Origin: Corynebacterium provencense
GTDB lineage: Bacteria; Actinomycetota; Actinomycetes; Mycobacteriales; Mycobacteriaceae
Assembly (NCBI GenBank): GCA_900049755.1
Contig: LT160594.1
Location: 35,582-80,335, forward strand
Direction of reading: 5' to 3'
DNA: 44,754 bases
Position 1 is the first letter of the stretch. Each line of letters starts with the position of its first letter. Below, one piece after another: positions 33,607 through 42,043 of the stretch. Position numbers and translations under genes: made by a program. The notes beneath the pieces were generated by a model. The model did no database searches, was not told the DNA's origin, and saw nothing but the letters and a program-made list of their open reading frames with translations.

Positions 33607-34214
33607 GCCGGTCTCCTGGCTCCGGCGATGAAATCCCCTTGCCCAGAACCTATGAACTCCCGTTCCAGTCCGGCGATAATGGTCTCGACACTGTCCTCTC
33701 GAACCAGTTCCCTGAGCCCTTCTGAGAGGAGAGGTGTGTTGTCGCAGGGGACCAGGAATGCGCCCGTGAGTGCACTGAACAGCAGTGACGCGACCGAGTA
33801 GGACCTGCGCGGCGAAAAACCGAGTTCGATGAGGCGCTCGAAGTGTGTTCGGAAAGGGGCTGTGGTGAACCGGGATACCGGGTCGCTGTATCCCGAGGCC
33901 ACCTCGGGGAGATCCGGGTGACGAAGGCACAGTTTCCACCATTCGTCAGCTGCGTGCCGGAGCGTGTCCTGCCAGCACAGTTCCCCGGGGACAGGATTGA
34001 CCTCCGACAGGATCTCGTCGATGCACACGTCCAGCAGCTGTTGGTGGGACGGGAACCGGCGGTACACCGCCGCAGTGGTCACCCCGAGTTCCCTCGCTAT
34101 CGCCGCGACGCTGAACGACCCTATGCCCAACCGTAGAGCAGTGGCAGTGACATCATCTTCGGTGAACCGCGGACGTCGGCCGGGATGACGTCGGCCGGTC
34201 GTGTTCTCTGCCAT
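33603..34214 (-). CDS. TetR-family regulator (right end of island)
   Basis: 203 residues. The helix-turn-helix FTEDDVTATALRLGIG, FSVAAIARELGVTTAAVYRRF is clear, and the remaining 140 residues are a TetR ligand domain. ATG 34214 lies 8 nt after a TACACT -10 box (34228-34223), a nearly leaderless start. Two TTACGGG motif copies lie 70-105 bp upstream. It is co-translated with the DUF2020 lipoprotein and probably senses an envelope signal. Confidence 0.85.
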   Translation of the reverse strand: MAENTTGRRHPGRRPRFTEDDVTATALRLGIGSFSVAAIARELGVTTAAVYRRFPSHQQLLDVCIDEILSEVNPVPGELCWQDTLRHAADEWWKLCLRHPDLPEVASGYSDPVSRFTTAPFRTHFERLIELGFSPRRSYSVASLLFSALTGAFLVPCDNTPLLSEGLRELVREDSVETIIAGLEREFIGSGQGDFIAGARRPA

Positions 34215-34273
34215 GGAGCGGGAGTGTAAGAGTCCCTTGTTTTGAACGCCTATTCGTCCGTGGAAAGGCTAAG

Positions 34274-34320
34274 TTATATCCCGTAACCAGGGGCGATATG
34301 AGATTATTTCACCCCGTAAC
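34274..34320 (-). promoter_or_regulatory. Two copies of the island motif upstream of the second TetR gene
   Basis: On the minus strand GTTACGGGGTGAAATAATC (34320-34302) and GTTACGGGATATAA (34287-34274) start 33 bp apart, three helical turns. The first shares TTACGGGGTGAA with the adhesin upstream region. Confidence 0.5.
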
Positions 34321-34394
34321 TTTCAGCTTAAGAGCCTTCAGTATATGTGAACGCTGCCCGCTGCCCGAACAGGGACAGGCGCAGGAATCCGCTA

Positions 34395-35165
34395 CTACTC
34401 CGACGGTCGGTAGCCCCCGTGCTCCCCGAAATACTTCGCGGCCTCCGACAGGATGGTGTCCGCCAGCTCCGGCCGACAGATGAGAATGTCAGGCAGGTAG
34501 GTGTCCGCGTTGTTGTACACCAGCGGAGAACCGTCCAGCCGACTGCAGTGCAGGCCCGCAGCCAGACATACGCCCACCGGGGCGGCATTGTCCCATTCGT
34601 ACTGCCCGCCCGCGTGGACGTAGGCGTCATTGTCCCCCAGCAGAACGCTGACGGCCTTGGCCCCGCAGGAACCCATCGTGGTGAGCTCCATCCCGGTACG
34701 CTCGGCGATCTGGACCGCCACCGGCGGGGTCGTGGTCCGCGAGATCACCATCCTGCCCGTCAGATGGCCGGGCACCGCCCGCGCCTCCCCGGTGGTGAAA
34801 ACCTGCCCAAGGTCAGGCATGCCGACAGCGGCGGTGGTGACCGTCCCGTTGACGGCGAGAGCGATGTGGACCGCCCAGTCCTGCCGCACCCCCGCGTATT
34901 CCCGGGTCCCGTCGAGCGGGTCGATGATCCACACCCGTTCGCGCTCCAGGCGGACCAGATCGTCACCGGCCTCCTCCGAGAGCACGGCGTCCTCCGGCCG
35001 GTGCACCGCCAGTGCCCTGGCTATCCACTCCTGGGCGATCGAGTCCCCGGCGTCCCCCAGTTCGCCGTCACGCAGCAGACCGACATTCCGGACACCCTTG
35101 AGGATCTCGCCGGTGCCCTGGGCAAGGCGGTGTGCGAGTGTTTCGTCGTCGATGGTGGACGTCAT
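34395..35165 (-). CDS. cysQ: 3'(2'),5'-bisphosphate nucleotidase
   Basis: 256 residues of the inositol-monophosphatase fold. Metal ligands are visible in VLSEEAGDD and in WIIDPLDGTREYAG, and the second signature in GGQYEWDNAAPVGVCLAAGL. It removes the 3'-phosphate of PAP(S) formed in sulfate assimilation. A TAGACT -10 box (35179-35174) lies about 8 nt before the ATG, so the leader is at most a few bases. In C. glutamicum cysQ follows thyA directly; here the accessory island separates them. Confidence 0.9.
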   Translation of the reverse strand: MTSTIDDETLAHRLAQGTGEILKGVRNVGLLRDGELGDAGDSIAQEWIARALAVHRPEDAVLSEEAGDDLVRLERERVWIIDPLDGTREYAGVRQDWAVHIALAVNGTVTTAAVGMPDLGQVFTTGEARAVPGHLTGRMVISRTTTPPVAVQIAERTGMELTTMGSCGAKAVSVLLGDNDAYVHAGGQYEWDNAAPVGVCLAAGLHCSRLDGSPLVYNNADTYLPDILICRPELADTILSEAAKYFGEHGGYRPSE

Positions 35166-35398
35166 AGGTCAACAGTCTAACCGGGCGGAGTGCAGTTGCG
35201 GGGTCCTGATCACCGTGAGTTCTGTCCGTTCTGTACCGGAACTGACCCCGGAGCGGCGCTGAGCGCGCACGGATTTTCCGGCGGGGGTTGCGGCGGGGGG
35301 AGAAACAGTGCACGCTTACCGTCCGAAAGTGGTGGGGTGTTAGTATTCCGCGGTCCGGCACCACCCGCAGACGCCGGCGACATCATCGAAAGCCGCTC

Positions 35399-37432
35399 AT
35401 GTCATCCAGAATTTCCCGCGCCGCCGCCCTTGTCACGGCCGCCGCACTGCTCACGACCCCCGCCCTTGTCGCCGCACCCGCGTCCGCGGCAACTGACCCG
35501 AGGATCAGCTTCCGCGACCTCGGCGTCCCCGAACAGGAACAGTTCCCCGGACGCACCGCGACAGTGACCGTCACGCTGCCCGTCCCCACAGGACTGACCC
35601 CCACCGCGCTGCGGGGAACGCTGCAGGTCCCCGCCGCCTACTCCCGTGGGGTCATGGAAGTTGTCCAGGACAACCGGGTCCTCGGGCGGGCGACCGTGGA
35701 ATCAGGGCAGAACCGCGGTGACATCCCCGTCACCCTGCCGCTCGACGGAATCGACGTCACCGGCGACGGGGCCACCGTCCAGCTGCGGACCACTCTGGAC
35801 CCTGTCGACGAAACCTGGTGCCACGATCCACTGGACACGGTCACCTCCGTCCTGCGTGACGCCTCGGTCAGCTACGACGGGACCACACGTCCGCCGGCCA
35901 CCCTCGCCGAAGCGCTTCCCCCCGTCCTCGGGTCCCTCACCGTCACCGTCCCGGCGCAGCCGGACGCCAGCGTCACCGCGGCAGCCCTTGAGACCACCAC
36001 CGCGGTCGCCGCGATGTACCGCTCCCAGGCGCCGGAGATCCGCGTCGTGGAACGGGACCGTGCCGGCGCAACCGCAGCCGACGGTAACGCAGCTGACGGC
36101 ACCGCAGCCGACGGTACCGGGGTTCAGGACGCCGCCCTCACCAGACGCATCGACATCCCCGGAGACAACGGGCACGGCATCACCCTCGAACACCCGGGCA
36201 CGCCCGAGGCGACCGTGGTGCTCCACGGCACCGGCGAAGACCTGCTCGACCAGGCCCGGCTACTGACCTCAGGAGACCCCGACACCGGGCTGACAGGACT
36301 GCTCGACAGCACCGACGCGCACGCCCGCGACATCCCCGTGGAACTGTCCCCCCGGGCAGAAACCCTGGCCGACCTCGGCGCCACCGCCCTCACCGCCACC
36401 GGTACAGGATCCGCACAGGTCGTCCTCGACATCGGACAGGGTGAACTCGGCAGGCTCGCAGGCTCGGTGAAACTCCACCTCAGCGGCAGCGTCAGCCCCC
36501 TGCCGGCAGATGCGCCGGGAGAGCTCACCGTCGCGGTCAACGGCACCGTCGTCGACCGGACGACAACCACCGGCGACAGCACCCTCGCCTCCGGAGTACT
36601 CGACCGCGAGGTGGACATCCCCGCGGACCTGCTGACCCGTTACAACTCAGTCACCCTCACCTTCAGCGGTTCCGGGGTGCAGGGATGCGGAACCACCGCG
36701 CCCCTGACCCTCCGGGTGGACCCTGAAACTACGGTGACCAGTACAGCCGCCGAGGATCCCACCCGCCTCACCCACGGATTCCAGGCACTTCCCGCCGCCC
36801 TCCTCCCCGAGGTCGACGTCATCCTGACCGACGGTGACGCCACGGACGTCGACCGCGCCGCACGGATCCTCTCCGGGTTCCAGTCCACCACCGGAGCCCG
36901 GGTGCGGCCCGTGCCCGTCGCCCCGCAGGACGCCGGAAGCACCCGGGACTCCGGGCGACCCCTCCTCGTCGTCGACGCCGACGGTGACGGCGGAGACCTC
37001 ACCACCGGTGAGGCGCTGCCCGTCACCTTCACCGACGGCGTCCTCACCGCCGACGGTCTCCAGGCGGAAACCTCCACCGACCTCGGCGTCCTGCAGACCA
37101 GATGGGACCATGACCGTCACCGCATGAGCGTCATCGCAGGGTCGACCGGTTCCCCCGAACTCCTCGACCAGCTGATCGACGACCTCGACCGGGCCACCGA
37201 CACCGGCCGGGGCACCGGGTGGGCCGACCTGCGCGGCACCGCCGTGGTCAGCCAGGACGACGGTGGCGTCCACGAGATCGGCGTCCCCGACGACCGTCCC
37301 GCCCCGGCCGCCGACCAGGCAGACAGTTCCACCCGTTCCGGTAACGCGACCCTGGCCGCCGTCGTCGCAGCTGTCGTCGTCGCCGCCCTGCTCGTCGCCG
37401 TGGGCGTGGCCGTCCGGAGGCGTCGTCCGTGA
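35399..37432 (+). CDS. BcsB-like extracytoplasmic subunit of a polysaccharide synthase
   Basis: 677 residues. A signal peptide (1-31, ending APASA) leads into beta-rich domains, and one transmembrane helix near the end (NATLAAVVAAVVVAALLVAVG) is followed by the basic tail RRRRP. The plan (jelly-roll and flavodoxin-like repeats, C-terminal anchor) and DPVDETWCHDPLDTVTSVLRD with FSGSGVQGCGTT resemble BcsB, the cellulose synthase partner that receives the growing glucan. An Ala-Asp-Gly repeat (NAADGTAADGTG) sits at about residue 225. The gene opens a four-gene operon. The promoter could be TAGTAT at 35341-35346. Confidence 0.68.
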   Translation: MSSRISRAAALVTAAALLTTPALVAAPASAATDPRISFRDLGVPEQEQFPGRTATVTVTLPVPTGLTPTALRGTLQVPAAYSRGVMEVVQDNRVLGRATVESGQNRGDIPVTLPLDGIDVTGDGATVQLRTTLDPVDETWCHDPLDTVTSVLRDASVSYDGTTRPPATLAEALPPVLGSLTVTVPAQPDASVTAAALETTTAVAAMYRSQAPEIRVVERDRAGATAADGNAADGTAADGTGVQDAALTRRIDIPGDNGHGITLEHPGTPEATVVLHGTGEDLLDQARLLTSGDPDTGLTGLLDSTDAHARDIPVELSPRAETLADLGATALTATGTGSAQVVLDIGQGELGRLAGSVKLHLSGSVSPLPADAPGELTVAVNGTVVDRTTTTGDSTLASGVLDREVDIPADLLTRYNSVTLTFSGSGVQGCGTTAPLTLRVDPETTVTSTAAEDPTRLTHGFQALPAALLPEVDVILTDGDATDVDRAARILSGFQSTTGARVRPVPVAPQDAGSTRDSGRPLLVVDADGDGGDLTTGEALPVTFTDGVLTADGLQAETSTDLGVLQTRWDHDRHRMSVIAGSTGSPELLDQLIDDLDRATDTGRGTGWADLRGTAVVSQDDGGVHEIGVPDDRPAPAADQADSSTRSGNATLAAVVAAVVVAALLVAVGVAVRRRRP

Positions 37433-38943
37433 TCAGGTACCTGTGGCGCTGGCTGGTGCTGCTCGTACTCTGCGTCACCGGATACGCCAACAGTGTCGGC
37501 CAGCTCCTCGCGACAGGGTCTCCCACCGGCATCGCCTACACGGTCGCCGCCGCGTCCATGGCCGTGGTCATGTTCCTCGGCGTGGAACTGCGCAGGCGAC
37601 CGGACCTCCCGATCCACGACAGGGAGGTCGACTGGATCGTCGGCGTCATGGCACTCATCCTCGCGGTGAGTCTGCGGACCATGCTCGCCCCCCGGCTCAT
37701 CGAATGGTCCGACCTGCTGAGACTGGACGTTCTCAGCCTCATCGTGTTCACCTTCGGCGCATCGGCCCTCCTGTTCGGCAGCCGGTCGACACTCCGGTTC
37801 GGTGCGGCGTGGGCCGTCCTCGTGATCTACAACGGCCCGGTGTATGCCCTGGTCACCCTGCTGTGCGGTGGCGGATGGGCAGGATCGGCGCTGGCCACGA
37901 CCCTGGGGGTCACCGTGGCCCTCGTCGCCGTCAACGACGGGTCCGCCCGTCGACGCACCGTCGTCGGCGGCATCTCCTTCGGCGTCGGCGCGCTGCTCTG
38001 TCTGATCGGGCAGCTGCTCCCCGGGGCAGGCACGCGTGGCGCAGATACTGCCGTCGCCGTGCTGACCTGCCTTCCGGGACTGGCCGGGGCCGTGGTGGCG
38101 TCCCTCACCGAGATCCGGGTCCGCCACGCCAGGCCCAGGATCAGGAGACGTCTGCCCTCCGTCCCCGCCGCACGGCTGGCGGGCCTGCCCGTGCTCGTCG
38201 CCGCCGCCGTCCTGGCCGTCGCACCACTGCCGCGACCACCGGTGACCTCCGTGACCGAGGACGCGCCCGGGACGACGGCCGTCGCCGCCGGAGTTCCCCT
38301 GCCCTACGGCTGGGAACAGACCGGTGAGACCTCCTTCGGCTGGGCGTCCCGCTACTTCGGTGCGGGAACGACCTACCTCCGTCAGCAGCTGCGGGCCACC
38401 ACGGTCATCCCCGCGTGGGACCGGGAGGGACGCCACCGGGAGGTCATGGTCGACACCCTCGTCCCCGGTGACGAGGACACCTCCGGCCGTTTCGGTGAGG
38501 AGGAGTTCTACAGCTCCGTCAACGGGCGACGGTCACCGGCGTACGACATCGATCTCGGCCACGGTGTGACCGGACGGGTACACACCGTCCTCGACGAGGA
38601 CGCCTACCTGACGACGACGTTCCTCCGGTTCAGCTGGCGCGACGACGGACCCGACGGCAGAGTCCGTCACGTGTCCGTCCTCGCCGTCGACGACCACCGG
38701 CCCGGCGCGGCGTTTCCCCTGGTCACCGACAGTCTTACCGGGCTGGCGGGACGGATCGTGACCGTGCTGCTGCGCGGTGGCGCGGCGACACAGAGCACCG
38801 TGACCGGGGCCAAGGACCTCGACGTCGTGGCTGCCGTCGGGCGGGGCATCATCGACGCCCGGTGGAAACAGTCGGGCCCGGCGGAACAGGCCGGGCAGAC
38901 CGGGCATAACGGGCAGGGGAACCAGGGAGAGGAAACGGCATGA
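37429..38943 (+). CDS. Polytopic membrane protein of the synthase operon
   Basis: 504 residues: about eight hydrophobic segments (1-270), then an extracytoplasmic domain of about 200 residues and a Gln/Gly-rich tail made of short repeats (EQAGQTGHNGQGNQGEE). The GTG overlaps the BcsB-like stop by 4 bp. The order of a polytopic half followed by a soluble beta domain recalls exosortase-EpsI fusions, and FGASALLFGSRSTLRFGAAW resembles the exosortase core. The catalytic Cys-Arg-His set is not clear, though one Cys lies in LLCGGGW. I do not assign a function. Confidence 0.6.
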   Translation: MIRYLWRWLVLLVLCVTGYANSVGQLLATGSPTGIAYTVAAASMAVVMFLGVELRRRPDLPIHDREVDWIVGVMALILAVSLRTMLAPRLIEWSDLLRLDVLSLIVFTFGASALLFGSRSTLRFGAAWAVLVIYNGPVYALVTLLCGGGWAGSALATTLGVTVALVAVNDGSARRRTVVGGISFGVGALLCLIGQLLPGAGTRGADTAVAVLTCLPGLAGAVVASLTEIRVRHARPRIRRRLPSVPAARLAGLPVLVAAAVLAVAPLPRPPVTSVTEDAPGTTAVAAGVPLPYGWEQTGETSFGWASRYFGAGTTYLRQQLRATTVIPAWDREGRHREVMVDTLVPGDEDTSGRFGEEEFYSSVNGRRSPAYDIDLGHGVTGRVHTVLDEDAYLTTTFLRFSWRDDGPDGRVRHVSVLAVDDHRPGAAFPLVTDSLTGLAGRIVTVLLRGGAATQSTVTGAKDLDVVAAVGRGIIDARWKQSGPAEQAGQTGHNGQGNQGEETA

Positions 38944-40382
38944 CCGCCACCACTGACGAACGGTCCCGCGCGGCGCTGCACGACGCCGTCCACGGACTGC
39001 GGGAGCGTACCCCGGAGTTCTCCGCCTCGGTGGTCTTCACCCGGGCACAGAAAGTGGCGGTCGTCGTCCTGCTGGCGGTGGTCGTCACGGGCGTCATCGT
39101 CGCCAGGTCGACGACACTCGTCATCCTCAGCGGACTGTCCGTCGCCTGGTACGCCGCCGCACTCATCGACCGGTTCATCATGTTCCGACGGGGACTGCGC
39201 GGCGACGCCATCCTCCGGGTCGACGACCGTGAGGCCATGGCCCTCCCCGCCGCCGACCTGCCCTCCTACACGGTGCTGGTCCCCGCCTACGGTGAACCCG
39301 AAGTCGTCGGCCAGCTCATCGGCGCGGTGAGATCCCTGGAGTACCCCGCGGACAAACTCCAGGTCCTGCTGCTGCTGGAGGAGGACGACGCCCCGACCAT
39401 CACCGCCGCCCGGGCCGCCGTGGCGCAGGACCCGGACGCAGGATCCACGGTCACCGTGGTGGAGGTCCCCGCCGCCGAGCCCCGGACCAAACCGAAGGCC
39501 TGCAACTACGGACTGCACTACGCCACCGGTGACATCGTCACCATCTACGACGCCGAGGACACCCCCGACCCCCTGCAGCTGCGCCGCGTGGTCGCCGCCT
39601 TCCGGCGACTGGGCCCCGAGGTGGTGTGCATCCAGTCCAGGCTGTCCTTCCGCAACGTCCGTCAGAACCTGCTGACCGCCTGGTTCACCGTGGAGTACGA
39701 CGTGTGGTTCAAACTCATGCTCCCCGGGATCATGAAGATGAACGCCCCCGTGCCGCTCGGCGGCACCTCCAACCACTTCCGGCGTCCTGTACTGCAGAAA
39801 CTCGGGGCATGGGACCCGTTCAACGTCACCGAGGACGCCGACCTCGGGGTGCGTATCGCCGCCCACGGCTACCGGACGGCCGTGCTGGACTCCGAAACCC
39901 TGGAGGAGGCCAACAGTGACACGATCAACTGGCTGCGCCAACGCTCCCGCTGGTACAAGGGGTACCTGCAGACCTGGCTGGTGTACATGCGCCGTCCCGG
40001 CTGGTTCCTCCGCGAGATCGGGTGGCTGCCGGCCCTGAGGTTCACACTGCTCATGGCGTCCACCCCGGTCACCGCGGTGATCAACCTGATGTTCTGGTAC
40101 CTGTTCCTGCTCTGGATCATGGGCCAGCCCACCTTCGTCGCCGAACTGTTCCCCCCGGTCGTCTTCTACCCTTCGCTGGTGTGCCTCGTCGCCGGGAACG
40201 CGCTGACGATGTACATGAACCTGGTCGGTGCCCGGGAAGGGCGTGAACCGGCTCCGCTGGTCGCCGTGTTCACCTACCCGGCGTACTGGCTGCTGATGAG
40301 CATCGCCGCGGTGAAGGGCATGTGGCAGCTGGTGTTCCGCCCCTCCTACTGGGAGAAGACCGCCCACGGACTGGAGGAGTGA
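38940..40382 (+). CDS. Family 2 glycosyltransferase, BcsA-like processive synthase
   Basis: 480 residues. Two N-terminal transmembrane segments precede a GT-A domain (about 100-340) with VLVPAYGEPEVV, the DxD-like TIYDAEDTPD, the acceptor TED in FNVTEDADLG and QRSRWYKGYLQ (the QxxRW motif of processive synthases). Four or five further hydrophobic segments follow. No PilZ domain is present, so c-di-GMP control is unlikely. It would polymerise a sugar nucleotide across the membrane together with the BcsB-like protein. Start and stop overlap both neighbours (ATGA and TGATG). Confidence 0.88.
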   Translation: MTATTDERSRAALHDAVHGLRERTPEFSASVVFTRAQKVAVVVLLAVVVTGVIVARSTTLVILSGLSVAWYAAALIDRFIMFRRGLRGDAILRVDDREAMALPAADLPSYTVLVPAYGEPEVVGQLIGAVRSLEYPADKLQVLLLLEEDDAPTITAARAAVAQDPDAGSTVTVVEVPAAEPRTKPKACNYGLHYATGDIVTIYDAEDTPDPLQLRRVVAAFRRLGPEVVCIQSRLSFRNVRQNLLTAWFTVEYDVWFKLMLPGIMKMNAPVPLGGTSNHFRRPVLQKLGAWDPFNVTEDADLGVRIAAHGYRTAVLDSETLEEANSDTINWLRQRSRWYKGYLQTWLVYMRRPGWFLREIGWLPALRFTLLMASTPVTAVINLMFWYLFLLWIMGQPTFVAELFPPVVFYPSLVCLVAGNALTMYMNLVGAREGREPAPLVAVFTYPAYWLLMSIAAVKGMWQLVFRPSYWEKTAHGLEE

Positions 40383-42034
40383 TGCGCGCACGATCCTCTG
40401 ACACGGTCGTCTTCACCGCGGCAGCGGTGGTCTACCTCGTCGCAGGGACCGTCGCGGCCTTCGACGGGGTGTTCTTCGGCGACGCCCTCAGCCGTGTGCA
40501 GTCCGCCGCGGCGGTCCTGTTCAGCCGGACCCCGGCACTGGTGGACATCGGTTTCGTCTTCACTCCGCTGAGCACTCTCCTGGAACTGCCGCTGGTCGCG
40601 CTGACACCGTGGATACCGGCGATGAGCGACAGGGCCCTGGCTGGAGTCATCGTCTCCGCACTGTTCATGGCGGGAGCGGTCCTGCAGGTGTGGCGGACCG
40701 GTGCCGACCGTGGCCTGCGGACGTCACTGCAGGTGGTCCTCACCGTCATCTTCGCCGTCAACCCCATGGTCGTGCTGTACGGGGCCAACGGCATGAGCGA
40801 GGCCCCGTTCCTCTTCGCCGTGGCGTGGGCGACCCGCCGGCTCATGCGGTTCTCCCGGACCGATGACGTCCACGACCTGACCGCCGCAGGTATCGCCGTG
40901 GCACTGTCCTTCCTCGCCCGCTACGACGGACTGGTCTCCGCCGCGGTGGCCGGTGTGTTCGTCGGGACCGTGACCTACCTGCGCACCCGGGGTGACAGGC
41001 GCCTGGCGAGGGCGGTAACCGACGTGGTGGTCTTCACCTTCCCGGTCGGGGTCGCGGTGCTGGTGTGGTTCGGCACCTCCTGGCTGACCACCGGGACGTT
41101 GAGTGTGCAGACCAGCGGGGTGTACGGCAACGCCGCGATCCTGGAGGCCAGTGGCGCGACAGGGTCCGGCGTCCCCGCGGCGACGGATTCACTGGTGCGC
41201 ATCCTCATGCTCGCCCCCGGGCTTCCGGTCCTGGTCGCCGTCGTGGCACTCCTCGGGCACCGTCGGCGTTCCCCGGAAATGTGGGCGCCGGTCGCCGTCC
41301 TCGGCGCAGTGCTGGTGTTCCAGTTGCTCACCGCGGTCACGGGTGCGACCTTCGGACTGCTGAGGTTCTTCCTCGTCGCGCTTCTTCTCGCCACCGTCCT
41401 GGGGATGCTCGTGCCGGACCCGGTGGGGGAGGTCGTCCCGCGGCGTCCCGGTCTGCGTCCCACGGCCAGGGGTGACCACCCGCTGACAGGACACCCGGTG
41501 CTCGCGGCGACCGGGGTGGTCGTCCTCGCGCTCACCGGTACGGTCACCACAGCGTGGGGGATGACCTCGCGTACCTACGCACCGCAGGAGTACGCGCTCG
41601 CGGCGGCGACGCCCCTGGCGTCCGGTATGGACGCCAAGGACCTCGAGGACCGCCGGGCCGTGCTGCGGACCTGGGGGACCGAGCGGCGGATCGCCGGGTA
41701 CCTGGACTCCCGGGACCTGCCGGAGGGCAGCGTCCTGCTTGACGTGGCCTTCGGTTTCCCGGTGGTGCTGTTCTCCCGGGACCCCTCGGTGTTCACCGTG
41801 CCCTCGGACCCGGATTTCGTCACCTCGCTGGACGACCTGTGGAACAGCGGGGTGCGCTACGTGCTCACCGTCCCGCCCGAGGGCCGTGGGGCACAGGACG
41901 CCGTGAACCTGCGGTACCCCACCATCTGGGAGGACGGGGCGGGAGTCGCCACCCTGGAACTGGACGTGCCGAACGACGGTGTCGGTCAGCCGGACTTCCG
42001 CCTCTACCGGGTCCGGGAGAACCCGCGTGGTTGA
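40382..42034 (+). CDS. GT-C type membrane glycosyltransferase-like protein
   Basis: 550 residues with about ten hydrophobic segments. The first extracytoplasmic loop holds FFGDALSRVQSAAAV, in the place of the catalytic Asp of GT-C enzymes (GT39/GT83/GT87 type, which use polyprenyl-phosphate sugars). FLARYDGLVSAAVAG and the terminal extracytoplasmic domain (about 390-550, with GSVLLDVAFGFPVVLFS) fit such enzymes. It would modify the exported polymer or another envelope glycan. The ATG shares one base with the stop of the GT2 gene. Confidence 0.7.
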   Translation: MRARSSDTVVFTAAAVVYLVAGTVAAFDGVFFGDALSRVQSAAAVLFSRTPALVDIGFVFTPLSTLLELPLVALTPWIPAMSDRALAGVIVSALFMAGAVLQVWRTGADRGLRTSLQVVLTVIFAVNPMVVLYGANGMSEAPFLFAVAWATRRLMRFSRTDDVHDLTAAGIAVALSFLARYDGLVSAAVAGVFVGTVTYLRTRGDRRLARAVTDVVVFTFPVGVAVLVWFGTSWLTTGTLSVQTSGVYGNAAILEASGATGSGVPAATDSLVRILMLAPGLPVLVAVVALLGHRRRSPEMWAPVAVLGAVLVFQLLTAVTGATFGLLRFFLVALLLATVLGMLVPDPVGEVVPRRPGLRPTARGDHPLTGHPVLAATGVVVLALTGTVTTAWGMTSRTYAPQEYALAAATPLASGMDAKDLEDRRAVLRTWGTERRIAGYLDSRDLPEGSVLLDVAFGFPVVLFSRDPSVFTVPSDPDFVTSLDDLWNSGVRYVLTVPPEGRGAQDAVNLRYPTIWEDGAGVATLELDVPNDGVGQPDFRLYRVRENPRG

Positions 42035-42043
42035 CTGGTGTCC

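Noticed and set aside
27404..34394. Insertion sequence or transposase bordering the island
   Set aside because: No transposase frame, terminal inverted repeats or target duplications were found at either edge.
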